In this document: positions 7,202-15,860 of the stretch, one piece after another | Layout of the letters: each line of letters opens with the position of its first letter | Numbering within the stretch: position 1 is the stretch's first letter | Assembly (NCBI RefSeq): GCF_002075345.1 | Contig: NZ_NAEW01000004.1 | Location: 1-64,000 of the forward strand | DNA: 64,000 nt | Source: Citrobacter braakii | Lineage (GTDB): Bacteria; Pseudomonadota; Gammaproteobacteria; Enterobacterales; Enterobacteriaceae | Direction: 5' to 3' | Program-made: the position numbers and the translations under genes | Notes under the pieces: generated by a model | Told to the model about the DNA's origin: nothing | The model's input: the letters and a program-made list of their open reading frames with translations, nothing else | The model's database searches: none

Positions 7202-9183
7202 TAGCCCACCTTCGTTTGATTGCCGCGCATAACCTGGGCATTCGCTGACTGCTGCCGGCGCTCGACCTCAGTACCGACAGAACGCGGATCACCTCCACCG
7301 TAGATGTGATAAGTGTTCTTCTGGCTAACCTGAGCACCGCCAATTCCTGCGACGGCAGCCTTCCCGATTAATTCCCTCGAATAGATGTTTCGCCCATTTT
7401 CATGATGAATAATGCTGCTCATTAATGCAGACATGGTTTGTGGATCTTTCATATTCAGGGCAACGCGAGGATCTACCCCCAGCCGCTGAGAAACAGCCTG
7501 AATATAGGCAGCGGTATTGTTGTTATCTGATGCGGGAGCCCATGTAGAGATAATTTTCTCCACACTGTTAATTCCTCGTCCGGCATATAACATCAACTGA
7601 CGCGAAAGCGCCCGTAAACCGTCAAAGGAGGTTTCGAATCTGGCAAACCGCCCGCCAGGGCTTTCAAGTGAAGCTCCCGCCTGACCTGCAAAATTCAGAT
7701 TTCCGGGATTATTATTCCGTTCACCACGTTTAACGGCCTGTGCATGTTGTTCTGGTCCATCATCGCCAAACCAGCCGCGCACCGTTCGGCCCACGCTGCG
7801 AGGATCGAAGCCCCAGTGCTCTTTAATCCAGTCGGCGGTACCGTTGGCGCTGTCGGTCACCATTGGCATTGCTGACGGCTTATCACTTCCCTGATTAAGC
7901 AACTGTTTGCCGATGCTGGCGGCATCAGCCCAGCGACCATCTTTGATGGCATTAAGCAGGTCGGCGATCATGTTCAACATCTTGCTGAACTCGCCCATCT
8001 GATCGATGAAGTTGCTGAAATCCCACTTCAGGGACCATGATTTCGGGTCGATATTGAGTAGCTTTGCCAGCGCTTTAGCCAGGTCGTTAACGGTCGCTTT
8101 CAGGTCACGAACCATCTTCAGCGCGGCGTCGACCTCCGGTTTCCACTTCTCCCAGTCAATCAGGCTCTGACCGCCTTCCTTCCAGGTCTTGTAATCCTCC
8201 CACAGGAGAGCAATACCCGCAGCCAGCGCGGTAATCAGGCCAATCGGTGACATCCAGAACGTACTGTTCAGGATGCGTAGCGCTATCGTCAGTGCGCCGA
8301 ACAGCGAGATCAGCTCCCGCGTCTGCTTGTCCAGCGATTGCCACCAGGTGATAAGGTCTGATGTACCTTCGATAAGCCGGAAGAACAGCCGCCCGATAAT
8401 ATCCCCGAGCGCCAGAATGCCTTTTATGGCTTTCGTCAGCGTTTGCTCAATGCGCGGGAAGTTATCCAGGATGTGACGGCGCAGGGTGTCCAGCGACCCC
8501 GCCAGACCACCAGCAAGGTTAGAGCCTATTTTGTCGCGGGCCATGCCCGCCATCGCGCCGAACTCGCGCAGGGAGGTCATGAATTTGTTGGAGCTTCTGG
8601 CCGCCTCGTCAGCATTGAAGCCGACAGCCTTCGCCATCGCGCTGTATTGTCCGGAGAAACCACCCACACCACGGCGCATCGCCATGAGGGTATTTTCATC
8701 AATACCCAGCATCTGCGCATACTGGTTAGCCCGGTAATACGGCATGCTGCTGAGCTTCTGACCGACACCCGTAAAAATGGCGGCCATATCGCGCATGTTC
8801 CCGCTGGCGTCTCTCGTCTGTACGCCCAGACGGTTCAGAAAACCTTCAGCACCGGGATTGTTACGTACAAACCGTGAGAGGCTTTCCAGTGAGCCGCGTG
8901 CCGCGTCCACGCTGCCGCCCATTTGAGAAACTGCGTAACCAATCGACTGAATTCCCTGAACGGTCGCACCAGTACGTTGTGACGCCCAGTAGAGGTTATC
9001 CAGACCGGAGGCAATTTTCGCCGTGTAGGCCACCACCGAAAGCGCGGCCCCCTCAACGGCCAGCCCCATTTTGATGGCGTTTGCGGTCGTACCAGCAAGG
9101 ACTGAATCAAATTTAGCCGCGCCTGCCTCGTCGATATCGAAGCCGAGCGAGACGAGGAAATCTTTAATAGTCTCAGCGTTCAT
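7201..9183 (-). CDS. Tail tape measure protein with C-terminal murein hydrolase-like domain
   Basis: 660 residues from the ATG at 9183, preceded by GGAGAGGA. An upstream in-frame start at 9243 is rejected because that DNA encodes the frameshifted chaperone extension. Residues 1-330 are helical with hydrophobic segments near 50-70 and 305-345, as in tape measures. Near residue 520 begins RGERNNNPGNLNFAGQAGAS, a signature of P5-like muramidase/transglycosylase domains, extending to about 635 (MSSIIHHENG). The protein sets tail length and probably opens peptidoglycan during DNA entry. It overlaps the chaperone extension by 11 bases. Confidence 0.85.
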   Translation of the reverse strand: MNAETIKDFLVSLGFDIDEAGAAKFDSVLAGTTANAIKMGLAVEGAALSVVAYTAKIASGLDNLYWASQRTGATVQGIQSIGYAVSQMGGSVDAARGSLESLSRFVRNNPGAEGFLNRLGVQTRDASGNMRDMAAIFTGVGQKLSSMPYYRANQYAQMLGIDENTLMAMRRGVGGFSGQYSAMAKAVGFNADEAARSSNKFMTSLREFGAMAGMARDKIGSNLAGGLAGSLDTLRRHILDNFPRIEQTLTKAIKGILALGDIIGRLFFRLIEGTSDLITWWQSLDKQTRELISLFGALTIALRILNSTFWMSPIGLITALAAGIALLWEDYKTWKEGGQSLIDWEKWKPEVDAALKMVRDLKATVNDLAKALAKLLNIDPKSWSLKWDFSNFIDQMGEFSKMLNMIADLLNAIKDGRWADAASIGKQLLNQGSDKPSAMPMVTDSANGTADWIKEHWGFDPRSVGRTVRGWFGDDGPEQHAQAVKRGERNNNPGNLNFAGQAGASLESPGGRFARFETSFDGLRALSRQLMLYAGRGINSVEKIISTWAPASDNNNTAAYIQAVSQRLGVDPRVALNMKDPQTMSALMSSIIHHENGRNIYSRELIGKAAVAGIGGAQVSQKNTYHIYGGGDPRSVGTEVERRQQSANAQVMRGNQTKVG

Positions 9184-9813
9184 TATCCTCTCTCCATTTC
9201 TCAATACGGCGCTGGTTGTCAGCCTTAACGGCCAGATGGTCATTCATCAGCGCGATATCGCACAGATCGACTGATCCATCCTTCAGCGCGTAATAAGGGA
9301 TTAACCCGGCATCAACCGGGTCAAGGAGATAAGACAGCCCGTCAGGCAGGCTGTTGAGGGTTAGCCCTGAGGCTGGTCCGGCGTCGCGCTGGTAGGGTTC
9401 ACGGGCAAAAAATTTCCCAGCGAATCGGCGACCACCCGCGCCACCAGCTGGAGCATGGTCAACAGGTCGATATCGTCGAACATCAACTGCCCGCTGTTAA
9501 ATACTGGCGTCCATCCGTCCATATGCTTACGTGAAACCACAGACAGACACGGATGAATAATCGCGTTGGTATCTTCTTCGCTCAGGGAAGACAGTACATC
9601 AGCGATGCGCGGTAGCAGGGTTTCAAACACCGGCTTAAGCGCATCAAACTTAGCGCTGTCGATTTTGCCATCAGCAGGCAGAAGGGCGCGAATGCTCCCG
9701 AAATCTGCCATCATGCCCGCCAGTACCGGCAGCAGCTTACGGGTCACTTTCAGCTGGTCAAAGACACTGAGTTTTGCCACGCGGTAATCGTGGCCTTTGA
9801 TTGAACATTCCAT
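9173..9813 (-). CDS. Tail assembly chaperone, long (GT-like) product by -1 frameshift
   Basis: The gene at 9813-9361 ends ...GGA AAT TTT TTG CCC. A -1 slip at the run AAATTTTTTG gives a frame with no stop for about 78 codons, reading ...AREPYQRDAGPASGL, then LNSLPDGLSYLLDP and a charged C-terminus, ending at TGA 9175-9173 just inside the tape measure start. The extension has no good start codon of its own near its beginning. Size, position and slip site match the conserved G-GT frameshift of tail genes. This product is inferred from sequence alone. Confidence 0.75.
9361..9813 (-). CDS. Tail assembly chaperone, short (G-like) product
   Basis: 150 residues, starting MECSIKGHDYRVAKLSVFDQ, the pattern of tail assembly chaperones placed between the tail tube and tape measure genes. 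The family binds the tape measure during tail assembly and is absent from the virion. The 3' end contains a slippery sequence (9406-9415), and the -1 frame is open from there to 9173, so this is the unshifted product of a G/GT-type pair. Confidence 0.82.
   Translation of the reverse strand: MECSIKGHDYRVAKLSVFDQLKVTRKLLPVLAGMMADFGSIRALLPADGKIDSAKFDALKPVFETLLPRIADVLSSLSEEDTNAIIHPCLSVVSRKHMDGWTPVFNSGQLMFDDIDLLTMLQLVARVVADSLGNFLPVNPTSATPDQPQG
9406..9415 (-). promoter_or_regulatory. Programmed -1 ribosomal frameshift site
   Basis: The minus strand reads AAATTTTTTG. It contains two overlapping X-XXY-YYZ heptamers in the correct zero frame: A-AAT-TTT and T-TTT-TTG. It sits 45 bases before the zero-frame stop of the chaperone gene, and the -1 frame is open downstream. 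Confidence 0.75.
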
Positions 9814-9816
9814 CTG

Positions 9817-10257
9817 TTAAAATTCTCCGAGTACCTGGTCGATTTTGCCGCAGTCAAATACCCAGGGCATCGTATTACCGGCTTTAGCGTTGGCGTTATC
9901 CGGCTGTTTCTGGAACGCCACGCTGCGCGCTGTGATGATGTCTCCGCTCACCTTGTTTCGGATCACAATGACGTTGTTCCCCCAGGTACCTGAAGACTGA
10001 CTCTGCGCGTTGTACGCCAGCGACAGCTTTTTGTTAGTCGGAGAGGTCTTCAACAGATTGACGGTTACCGTGCCGCTTTTGTCTGCGTGCAGGCTGTGCA
10101 TCACTTCGCCGTCAGCACCAATTGTCATGGTGTTTTTAGGACCACCCATCGCAACGGTGATCCCTTCCTCTGAACTGGCAGAACCGTAGCCCAGATCAAT
10201 CTCTCCGGTCGGGCCAGAGAGGGACGCCGTAACGGCCATAAAAGAATAAGTAGCCAT
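9817..10257 (-). CDS. Phage tail tube protein (DUF3277-type)
   Basis: 146 residues: MATYSFMAVTASLSGPTGEI then a beta-rich body with VAMGGPKNTMTIGADGEVMH near residue 35 and VNLLKTSPTN near 67. This matches the DUF3277 family of tube proteins that follows DUF3383 sheath genes. It forms the inner tube of the contractile tail. It starts 11 bases after the sheath stop and is followed after 3 bases by the chaperone gene. Confidence 0.82.
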   Translation of the reverse strand: MATYSFMAVTASLSGPTGEIDLGYGSASSEEGITVAMGGPKNTMTIGADGEVMHSLHADKSGTVTVNLLKTSPTNKKLSLAYNAQSQSSGTWGNNVIVIRNKVSGDIITARSVAFQKQPDNANAKAGNTMPWVFDCGKIDQVLGEF

Positions 10258-10268
10258 TCATGTTCTCC

Positions 10269-11414
10269 TTAGCGAACGACGTTGATCTGCACATCAGCGA
10301 AATGAACCGCCCCCGCCAGCTTACAGGCAACCTGAATAACCGGTGCCTTACGTGCTTCACGGTCTGCCTGCGCCTGCTCGGAAATCGGCTGCGCGTAGAC
10401 GTAATAGCCTTTTGTCAGCGTGTCGCCGGAATCCAGCTGCCCAATCGGGCCACCGTTCCATACGCCAGCAGCCACCAGCCCGTTCGTGACGGACTGATCC
10501 ATCGACTGTTCAACATTGGAAAGCAGGCGCGTAACGCCAGCATCGGTCTGTGGGACTTTGGTTGTGCTGGTATAGAGCAGGTTATACAGGTTGGTCTGAA
10601 CGTAGTTCTGCAGCCAGTCGAGCCCGTGGCGTTCGTCGAAGAAATCACCGCTGGACATGACGCCCTGCTGTAGGATTGCCGTATCGTTCTGGTAGTACAC
10701 AAACACGTTGCAGTTCTTGGCATCCAGCGCCGCCGCCTGATTGGTGGTCAGGGTTTCATAGGTGATCCCCGGCTCCTGCTTGAATTTCAGGGTGATGGTG
10801 GTGTTGCTGCCGTTGAAATTCACCGTGAACGCGCGACCAAATGCAGACAGTGCGGCGTACTTGCTGCTGGTGGAATACTGCACAAACGTACGACTGTATT
10901 TTGCCGCCTTCAGCTTAGAAGCCAGATCGGTAGTGGAGGTCGCGTTTACCGTCTCTGGCTCTGCTGTGGTAATTGCCAGAATTCGGCTGAGACTGGAGGC
11001 CTCGATCGCGGCGGCCACGCTCAGCCAGTCGGCATCGTCGATATCTTCATCGTCAGCCACGGCCAGACCGTACCAGTTCGTGTAATTCAGAACGGCGTTC
11101 ACCGCCTGCAGCAACGTTTCCGCCGAACCACTTTCAGCCGATACCAGCGTTTTAGCCCAGCGACCGACATACACCTGCTGAGGTTTCGGTGACTGCGAGA
11201 AATACACCGTAGCAGCTTCATATTCCGGGCTATCAACGCCGAAATCAGTTCCGATATCTTCCGGGGATGAGTAGAGGCGAATACGCTCAGAAACCGGGAT
11301 AACCGTTGAACTCCCGAGAATGAGCAGTGAACCAAAGTTTCGACCAGTAGCCGCACGCGGCCCAATGATCACGTCGACATTAACGACGTTAGATACAGGT
11401 AATCCCTGCGGCAT
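10269..11414 (-). CDS. Contractile tail sheath protein (DUF3383-type)
   Basis: 381 residues. The N-terminus ([20 protein letters not shown]) and the segments [12 protein letters not shown] near residue 88 and a C-terminal [20 protein letters not shown] are the pattern of DUF3383 proteins, the sheath of this myophage group. It forms the contractile outer tube. It is followed by the tube gene, giving the expected sheath-tube-chaperone-tape order. Confidence 0.85.
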   Translation of the reverse strand: MPQGLPVSNVVNVDVIIGPRAATGRNFGSLLILGSSTVIPVSERIRLYSSPEDIGTDFGVDSPEYEAATVYFSQSPKPQQVYVGRWAKTLVSAESGSAETLLQAVNAVLNYTNWYGLAVADDEDIDDADWLSVAAAIEASSLSRILAITTAEPETVNATSTTDLASKLKAAKYSRTFVQYSTSSKYAALSAFGRAFTVNFNGSNTTITLKFKQEPGITYETLTTNQAAALDAKNCNVFVYYQNDTAILQQGVMSSGDFFDERHGLDWLQNYVQTNLYNLLYTSTTKVPQTDAGVTRLLSNVEQSMDQSVTNGLVAAGVWNGGPIGQLDSGDTLTKGYYVYAQPISEQAQADREARKAPVIQVACKLAGAVHFADVQINVVR

Positions 11415-11417
11415 AAT

Positions 11418-11963
11418 TTAGTCTCCGAAAAATGAGACGGGCGCATCTTGCAGCGTCCGGACGTTGTAGGTACGAATGTTTTTGCGGGACAGCGTGATGG
11501 TGAGGTCATAGCGCCTCACCCACTGGTTGTTAATGAGCTCTGGCAGGTTGTAAATAGTCCCGGCCTCCACCAGCGAAAGCCCCGAGCGGTTCAGCTCGGC
11601 GTTGTTCTGCTCGACGAATATCCCCGCGCGGAAAGTTGATGCAGTACTGGCCCCCTGAGGACCATAGAAGCAGCAAATCACTGTGACCTGCTCCCATATC
11701 CATTGCTCGGACTGTTCTTCCGATACCTGAACATCGGACTGGCTTAACGGCTGCGGAACGGTAGTGATACCGAAACCGCACCACGTCACCCCGTTGTTGG
11801 GGAGCTGCGGCTGCGGGTCGGTCCATCGGGGAAAAACCAGAGAGGCCGGCAGGCCAGAAACACCACGAATCCACCGGCTAAGTTCTCGCTCCAGCGCCTC
11901 GTCATACTGTGGGCTATCCCCGACAGGCGTCAGATACCCGCGCACAGTGCTGTCGTTACTCAA
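11418..11963 (-). CDS. Neck/tail terminator protein (LIC_12616-like)
   Basis: 181 residues from a TTG at 11963. I prefer this start because GGAGGG lies 7 bases upstream; a GTG at 11996 is possible but has no site. The chain has W-rich segments (NNGVTWCGFGI, SEQWIWEQVTVICCFYGP) and a C-terminal NQWVRRYDLTITLSRKNIRTY motif typical of phage neck terminator proteins of the LIC_12616 type. It caps the tail tube at the head side. It overlaps the upstream connector gene by 8 bases. Confidence 0.7.
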   Translation of the reverse strand: MSNDSTVRGYLTPVGDSPQYDEALERELSRWIRGVSGLPASLVFPRWTDPQPQLPNNGVTWCGFGITTVPQPLSQSDVQVSEEQSEQWIWEQVTVICCFYGPQGASTASTFRAGIFVEQNNAELNRSGLSLVEAGTIYNLPELINNQWVRRYDLTITLSRKNIRTYNVRTLQDAPVSFFGD

Positions 11964-12360
11964 CTGGCGTCCCTCCGTTAAAATCCACCAGCTCACAATG
12001 TGCCTGGACGAATCCGGCGCCGTAACTGGTGTACGGGTCGACGAACGTCACGCGATAGTCGCGTCCGTTATAGGTCACGATATCGGCATCAAGTCGCGGG
12101 GTGCTGTCTGTACCGGGCTGGCCCTGAGTTAATCTGAACTGCGTCACGATGAGGATCGCACCGCTGATGTTCTGGCCTGCCTCCATTCGCCTGGCTTCCA
12201 GAGAACGGTCAACCGTCACCACGCCAGAGAATGGGATATCCTGAGCTGTGTTTTTCGCGAAATTGTCCTCATCCACCGTCTGAACCTGCCGGTGACACAC
12301 CAGACTGGTGTCCATGAAGTCGGGATCGAGAAGAACATCGCTCACATCGAGAAGAGGCAT
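11956..12360 (-). CDS. Phage head-tail connector/neck protein
   Basis: 134 residues with a mixed beta pattern: ISGAILIVTQFRLT near residue 65 and ADIVTYNGRDYRVTFVDPYT near 92. The latter resembles the stopper-type connector fold. The function is assigned from its place between the gp10-like and terminator genes. It overlaps the preceding gene's stop by one base. Confidence 0.55.
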   Translation of the reverse strand: MPLLDVSDVLLDPDFMDTSLVCHRQVQTVDEDNFAKNTAQDIPFSGVVTVDRSLEARRMEAGQNISGAILIVTQFRLTQGQPGTDSTPRLDADIVTYNGRDYRVTFVDPYTSYGAGFVQAHCELVDFNGGTPVE

Positions 12361-12866
12361 TATTTTTTCCTCACGACGTAGTTAATTGAGCGCAACAGGT
12401 AACCGTGGGCATAAAGCGGCTTGTCGCCGGGAATGCCCTCGGCCCGTCTGCGTTCCAAGGTTTTCTCAGAAAGAGGGTGCAGTCGGTCACCAGCACCGAT
12501 AACAGCTTTTGCAGCATCACGGGCAATCTGTCCGGCGCTCTCCAGTTCACGCATTGCGGCTTCAGTCTGTCCCTCCAGCGCGGCGGTTGCCGCTGCTTTG
12601 AGGTGCGCAGTTGTTCGGGGTTTTGAGTCCTCGATCCCCATATCCAGAAAAGGACGCGGGGGAAGCGTGACTGTCGTACCGTCGATTTCCACTGTTGCGC
12701 CCGTTGAGTGGAGGTAGCCCAGTTCCGCGTTATTAATCGGTGAGCCATCCTCACGCCCTGCCTTATCCTCAGGTATTCCCACCAGCACATCCATTCCGGA
12801 TAACTGTCTGAGGGATTCCAGAACAGACACGGCATTATCAGCACGAACAGTTAACCCGCTTTTCAT
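12360..12866 (-). CDS. HK97 gp10-like / minor tail-completion protein
   Basis: 168 residues from the ATG at 12866, which overlaps the stop of the DUF4054 gene (ATGA). The central block NNAELGYLHSTGATVEIDG and RPFLDMGIEDSK near residues 60-95, then LSEKTLERRRAEG and LYAHGYLLRSINY at the end, are typical of the gp10-like tail-completion family. It connects head and tail. An upstream start at 12905 is rejected because it lies inside the neighbouring gene and lacks a ribosome site. Confidence 0.72.
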   Translation of the reverse strand: MKSGLTVRADNAVSVLESLRQLSGMDVLVGIPEDKAGREDGSPINNAELGYLHSTGATVEIDGTTVTLPPRPFLDMGIEDSKPRTTAHLKAAATAALEGQTEAAMRELESAGQIARDAAKAVIGAGDRLHPLSEKTLERRRAEGIPGDKPLYAHGYLLRSINYVVRKK

Positions 12867-13273
12867 AGCAGTTGCCTGCCACCAGCGCCGAACGCAGACC
12901 ACCACCAGTAGAACTCGCGCCCGTAGGCGGTGCTATTCCAGAAACCGGCATCCGGATTGATTACCCCGGACACGTCATAGCTCACTGAAACCTTATCTAC
13001 TGATTTAGAGGACACGACACCTGCCGCGCCGTTGCTGTTCACTCCACCTGCGGCAGCGGCGGCCAGCGTACGGCCGCGCAGCTCCGTATAGTGAGCGGTG
13101 AATAGTTCGGCCAGGTAGACGAACTGATCGCCCTGTACGTCCTGATTCAGGAGTGAATCAGCCTGCCCCAGATAGAAATTCACTGAGGGGTCAGGGTAGC
13201 GGGTGGTATCGGCGAACTCGGGAAAGTCGGTGCGGAACTGCTCGTTAGTTGGAAGCCTGCTGTTTTTTGGCAT
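12863..13273 (-). CDS. DUF4054-type head-tail connector
   Basis: 136 residues from the ATG at 13273, with GGGGA 8 bases upstream. The start lies inside the end of the preceding gene (29-base overlap). The pattern NEQFRTDFPEFADTTRYPD, YLGQADSLLNQD and YLAELFTAHYTELR is that of the DUF4054 family, adaptor proteins after the capsid gene. The C-terminus is rich in W/G. Confidence 0.78.
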   Translation of the reverse strand: MPKNSRLPTNEQFRTDFPEFADTTRYPDPSVNFYLGQADSLLNQDVQGDQFVYLAELFTAHYTELRGRTLAAAAAGGVNSNGAAGVVSSKSVDKVSVSYDVSGVINPDAGFWNSTAYGREFYWWWSAFGAGGRQLL

Positions 13274-13652
13274 TTTTCGCGTCCCCACCGGTGGTATCGG
13301 CTTTGTCCGTGGCATCAGCATTACCGGCAGATGCCGCCTGAGCGGCCGCCAGTTGCGCTTTCAGATCCGTAATTTCATTACCCTGATCGGTGATGGTCTT
13401 TTCATGCGCCGCCAGTTGCGCTTTTAGGGTGTTATTTTCTTCTGCCAGGAGAACAAGGCTCGCGGTCAGGTCTTCAGTGCTCTGCTCGTTCGCCAGGTCG
13501 GACTCATCAATCGGGCGCGCATAGGCTTTAAAGGCCCAGTGGTCTTTGACTTCTTTCGGGAAAGATGAACTGTCGTGGATGCCCTGAGACAACTCGAATT
13601 TAGAACCGTCAGCAAAGCTGAGAGTAGCGCCACCGGAAACAACGTATTTCAT
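13245..13652 (-). CDS. Small coiled-coil phage protein after the capsid gene
   Basis: 135 residues from the ATG at 13652, preceded by GGAG at 7 bases. Residues 1-50 are compact (YVVSGGATLSFADGSKFEL). Residues 60-105 form a heptad-rich coiled coil (LVLLAEENNTLKAQLAAHEK, then DLKAQLAAAQAA). The tail is low-complexity (A/D/K). It lies between the capsid terminator and DUF4054 gene. Such proteins occur at this place in related phages, but I know no function. Confidence 0.6.
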   Translation of the reverse strand: MKYVVSGGATLSFADGSKFELSQGIHDSSSFPKEVKDHWAFKAYARPIDESDLANEQSTEDLTASLVLLAEENNTLKAQLAAHEKTITDQGNEITDLKAQLAAAQAASAGNADATDKADTTGGDAKNAKKQQASN

Positions 13653-13665
13653 GTTTATGCTCCAC

Positions 13666-13689
13666 AAAAAAGGCGGGTTTCCCCGCCTG
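13666..13689 (-). terminator. Rho-independent terminator after the major capsid gene
   Basis: Stem AGGCGGG/CCCGCCT with a short TTTC/GAAA loop and a T run on the minus strand (13670-13666). It lies 8 bases past the capsid stop, so capsid mRNA can be produced in excess over the connector and tail genes. Confidence 0.8.
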
Positions 13690-13696
13690 TTTCAGG

Positions 13697-14644
13697 TTAA
13701 GACGCCGGAACGTCCAGGTAAGAGATCGTATTGGAATACGGGGTTTCCACTTGGCCCAGCTTGCCGTAGTAAGTGGTCAACTGCTGCAGGCCGCGATACT
13801 CCAGCGGAGTGTTCAGCAGAGGAACCATCGGGAAGCGAACGTATTTTTCGTCCTGGGTGTAAGCAACGATACGATGCCCGCCACCAGCGCCACGCTTGGA
13901 GGCCCACTTCATGGAGACGATTTCCAGTGGTGTCCCATTTTCCTGGAACGCGATGGTGTTAATCTTCACGTATTCCAGTACAGAGATATTCCCCGCAGAG
14001 GAAACCTTTTTGCTCGCCAGCAAGCCGAACAACTCCGGCGCCAGACCGATTTTCGCCGGGCAGACCGCATAACCAGAACGAACCCAGCCATCAGACAGCA
14101 CAAGGTTGATATCCTGAACAATGACATCAGGATCGGTGGTGGCGGTCCACGCTGCAGCTGCAGCAACCGGGGTAACATCCGGCAGGTTCAGCAGGCCACG
14201 AACGCCCAGTTCGGTATCACCGATGTAAACCTGTTCGTCGGTATCCATTGCCCACTTCAGCTTCATGCCTTCGTATTTCTGGACATCAACAGGACGGCCC
14301 AGTTTTTGCGCGGAGGCCAGCTCCAGCACCGTCCATCCGATTTCCTGTCCCCAAGGGGTAAGGTTGTTACGGGTCGGCTGAATATCGAGTTCAATACCAG
14401 GAACGGCGGTGGATTTCTTACCAATCCAGTTTTTACCGTTAGGGTTAGGACCACCAACGCCGACGAAATCGGTGTTCGTGAAAGATGACACTTCATCAGC
14501 GATAGAAATATCACTACGCAGTGGCATGTCGCGGGACCACTTAACGGAGGTCAGCGGCATGTTCAGCGTCTGATCCATGCGCTCCAGCTCTCCGACGAGA
14601 AACGCGCCGGTGGAGTCGATGGTCGCTCTGTCAACTGTAAACAT
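13697..14644 (-). CDS. Major capsid protein (DUF2184-type)
   Basis: 315 residues. Residues 25-70 (LNMPLTSVKWSRDMPLRSDI, ADEVSSFTNTDFVGVGG) and later blocks (GWTVLELASAQKLGRPVDVQ near 105, DEQVYIGDTELGVRGLLN near 135, and RFPMVPLLNTPLEYRGLQ near 270) match the DUF2184 capsid family used by this myophage group. The fold is HK97-like by family knowledge. It lies between the decoration protein and the terminator at 13666-13689. Confidence 0.85.
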   Translation of the reverse strand: MFTVDRATIDSTGAFLVGELERMDQTLNMPLTSVKWSRDMPLRSDISIADEVSSFTNTDFVGVGGPNPNGKNWIGKKSTAVPGIELDIQPTRNNLTPWGQEIGWTVLELASAQKLGRPVDVQKYEGMKLKWAMDTDEQVYIGDTELGVRGLLNLPDVTPVAAAAAWTATTDPDVIVQDINLVLSDGWVRSGYAVCPAKIGLAPELFGLLASKKVSSAGNISVLEYVKINTIAFQENGTPLEIVSMKWASKRGAGGGHRIVAYTQDEKYVRFPMVPLLNTPLEYRGLQQLTTYYGKLGQVETPYSNTISYLDVPAS

Positions 14645-14655
14645 TAATTATTCCC

Positions 14656-15159
14656 TCAGATGTTATAAGCGATTTCAATACGGCCGTCGGCTTCACCCGG
14701 CCCCATGACCTCTGCATTTGTCAGCTGAGGTGTATTTGATGCGGTGGAGTCCGGAGACAAAACAAAAGAGCCAACCGGGCTTTGAGTGGTGCCACCAGCC
14801 ACGCGAACGTATACCGGATCGCCTTTCTTCGCGGTCGTCGCGTTGCCTGCAGTAGCAGTTACGCAGATGTAACCGCGTTTAAGGTTGTCGCCCACCTGAT
14901 TAGCAGTCACGCCGATGTAAGCCAGATCAAGCGCAGAGGTGATCGGGAACGGACGGACAAGAATCCCTTTCACTTTGCCGATAGTGTCGCCGGACTCCAG
15001 GGGAACGAATTTATTGTTCACGTATTTACCTACCAATCCGTAGGACGCGAACTGCTTCGAATGGTCCAGGGTGACCGGCTCAATGGTGAGATCACGAGGA
15101 CGGGTAACGCCCCCGGCAATGCCCAGAGGCATCCGCGTTAAATATGCAGTACCTGCCAT
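14656..15159 (-). CDS. Head decoration / structural cement protein
   Basis: 167 residues: an N-terminal segment with MPLGIAGGVTRPRDLTIEP and a beta-rich body (GYICVTATAGNATTAKKGDP, VYVRVAGGTTQSP) as in gp24-type cement proteins that bind the capsid surface. It sits between the scaffold/protease and the capsid gene, the normal position for these. Confidence 0.75.
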   Translation of the reverse strand: MAGTAYLTRMPLGIAGGVTRPRDLTIEPVTLDHSKQFASYGLVGKYVNNKFVPLESGDTIGKVKGILVRPFPITSALDLAYIGVTANQVGDNLKRGYICVTATAGNATTAKKGDPVYVRVAGGTTQSPVGSFVLSPDSTASNTPQLTNAEVMGPGEADGRIEIAYNI

Positions 15160-15170
15160 GATGATTTACC

Positions 15171-15860
15171 TTATTTATTTTTTGCCCAGAAATCGGCGTT
15201 GAGCTTGTTCAGTTCTGCCGGGGAAAGGTGCTTTGTGCTGGTTGCTCGGTCGGTGGTGTGAGTACCACTATTTAGCGGTGAAAGGTGGTTCTTCGCCTTA
15301 TGCAGCGCTACAGCGGCAGTAAACACCGCGTCGACCGTAGCCTTTGGCGCTTTGTAGAAATCATCCACTCCGAACGATTTCAGGCTGTCACCAGTGCGCA
15401 TTGCGTGATTCAGCACCTGGCGTTTCAGGCTCTTATCGCCAGCAGGCTGGAAGCCAGGACAGATAATTTCTGCATCGGCGATCAGATTGCGCTTAAAGGC
15501 TGCGTCACCCGTCACTTTGCGGTTTTCTTCTTCGTCTTCGTCGGTGGTCATGTTGCCCGGGTCTGGATCGCCATCGGTGGTTTTACCCTCCAGCTTTTCC
15601 AGACGAACCAGCAATGCTTTCGCCCAGGCTGGAATTTCTTCACCGCCTGTTTTCTCTTTATTCGGATCGCCTTCGTCCGTAGTGGAGCGATTCGCCTCAG
15701 GAAGTGCGGTAGACTGCGCTGGAGCATTCATGTTGATAGTTACACCGGGGATTGAAGCCATGCCATCAGACGGCATATCCGGCGCTTCATCGATGAGTTT
15801 TGCCAGTGCATCCTCATCTTTCGTCTTAATGGCCTGAGCCAGTTTTTTAAGCCATGACAT
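15171..15860 (-). CDS. Probable scaffold made from an internal in-frame start
   Basis: The ATG at 15860 (residue 193 of the DUF2213 protein) is preceded by AAGGAG with a 9-base spacer, much better than chance and better than most starts nearby. It begins a 229-residue product (MSWLKKLAQAIKTKDEDALA) containing the acidic, low-complexity and helical parts only. This is the lambda C/Nu3 arrangement: protease-scaffold fusion plus free scaffold. It is inferred from the ribosome site; no expression evidence is available. Confidence 0.55.
   Translation of the reverse strand: MSWLKKLAQAIKTKDEDALAKLIDEAPDMPSDGMASIPGVTINMNAPAQSTALPEANRSTTDEGDPNKEKTGGEEIPAWAKALLVRLEKLEGKTTDGDPDPGNMTTDEDEEENRKVTGDAAFKRNLIADAEIICPGFQPAGDKSLKRQVLNHAMRTGDSLKSFGVDDFYKAPKATVDAVFTAAVALHKAKNHLSPLNSGTHTTDRATSTKHLSPAELNKLNADFWAKNK

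Noticed and set aside
13751-14488. 245-codon plus-strand frame opposite the major capsid gene
   Set aside because: It is a codon-bias shadow of the capsid gene; no start signal.
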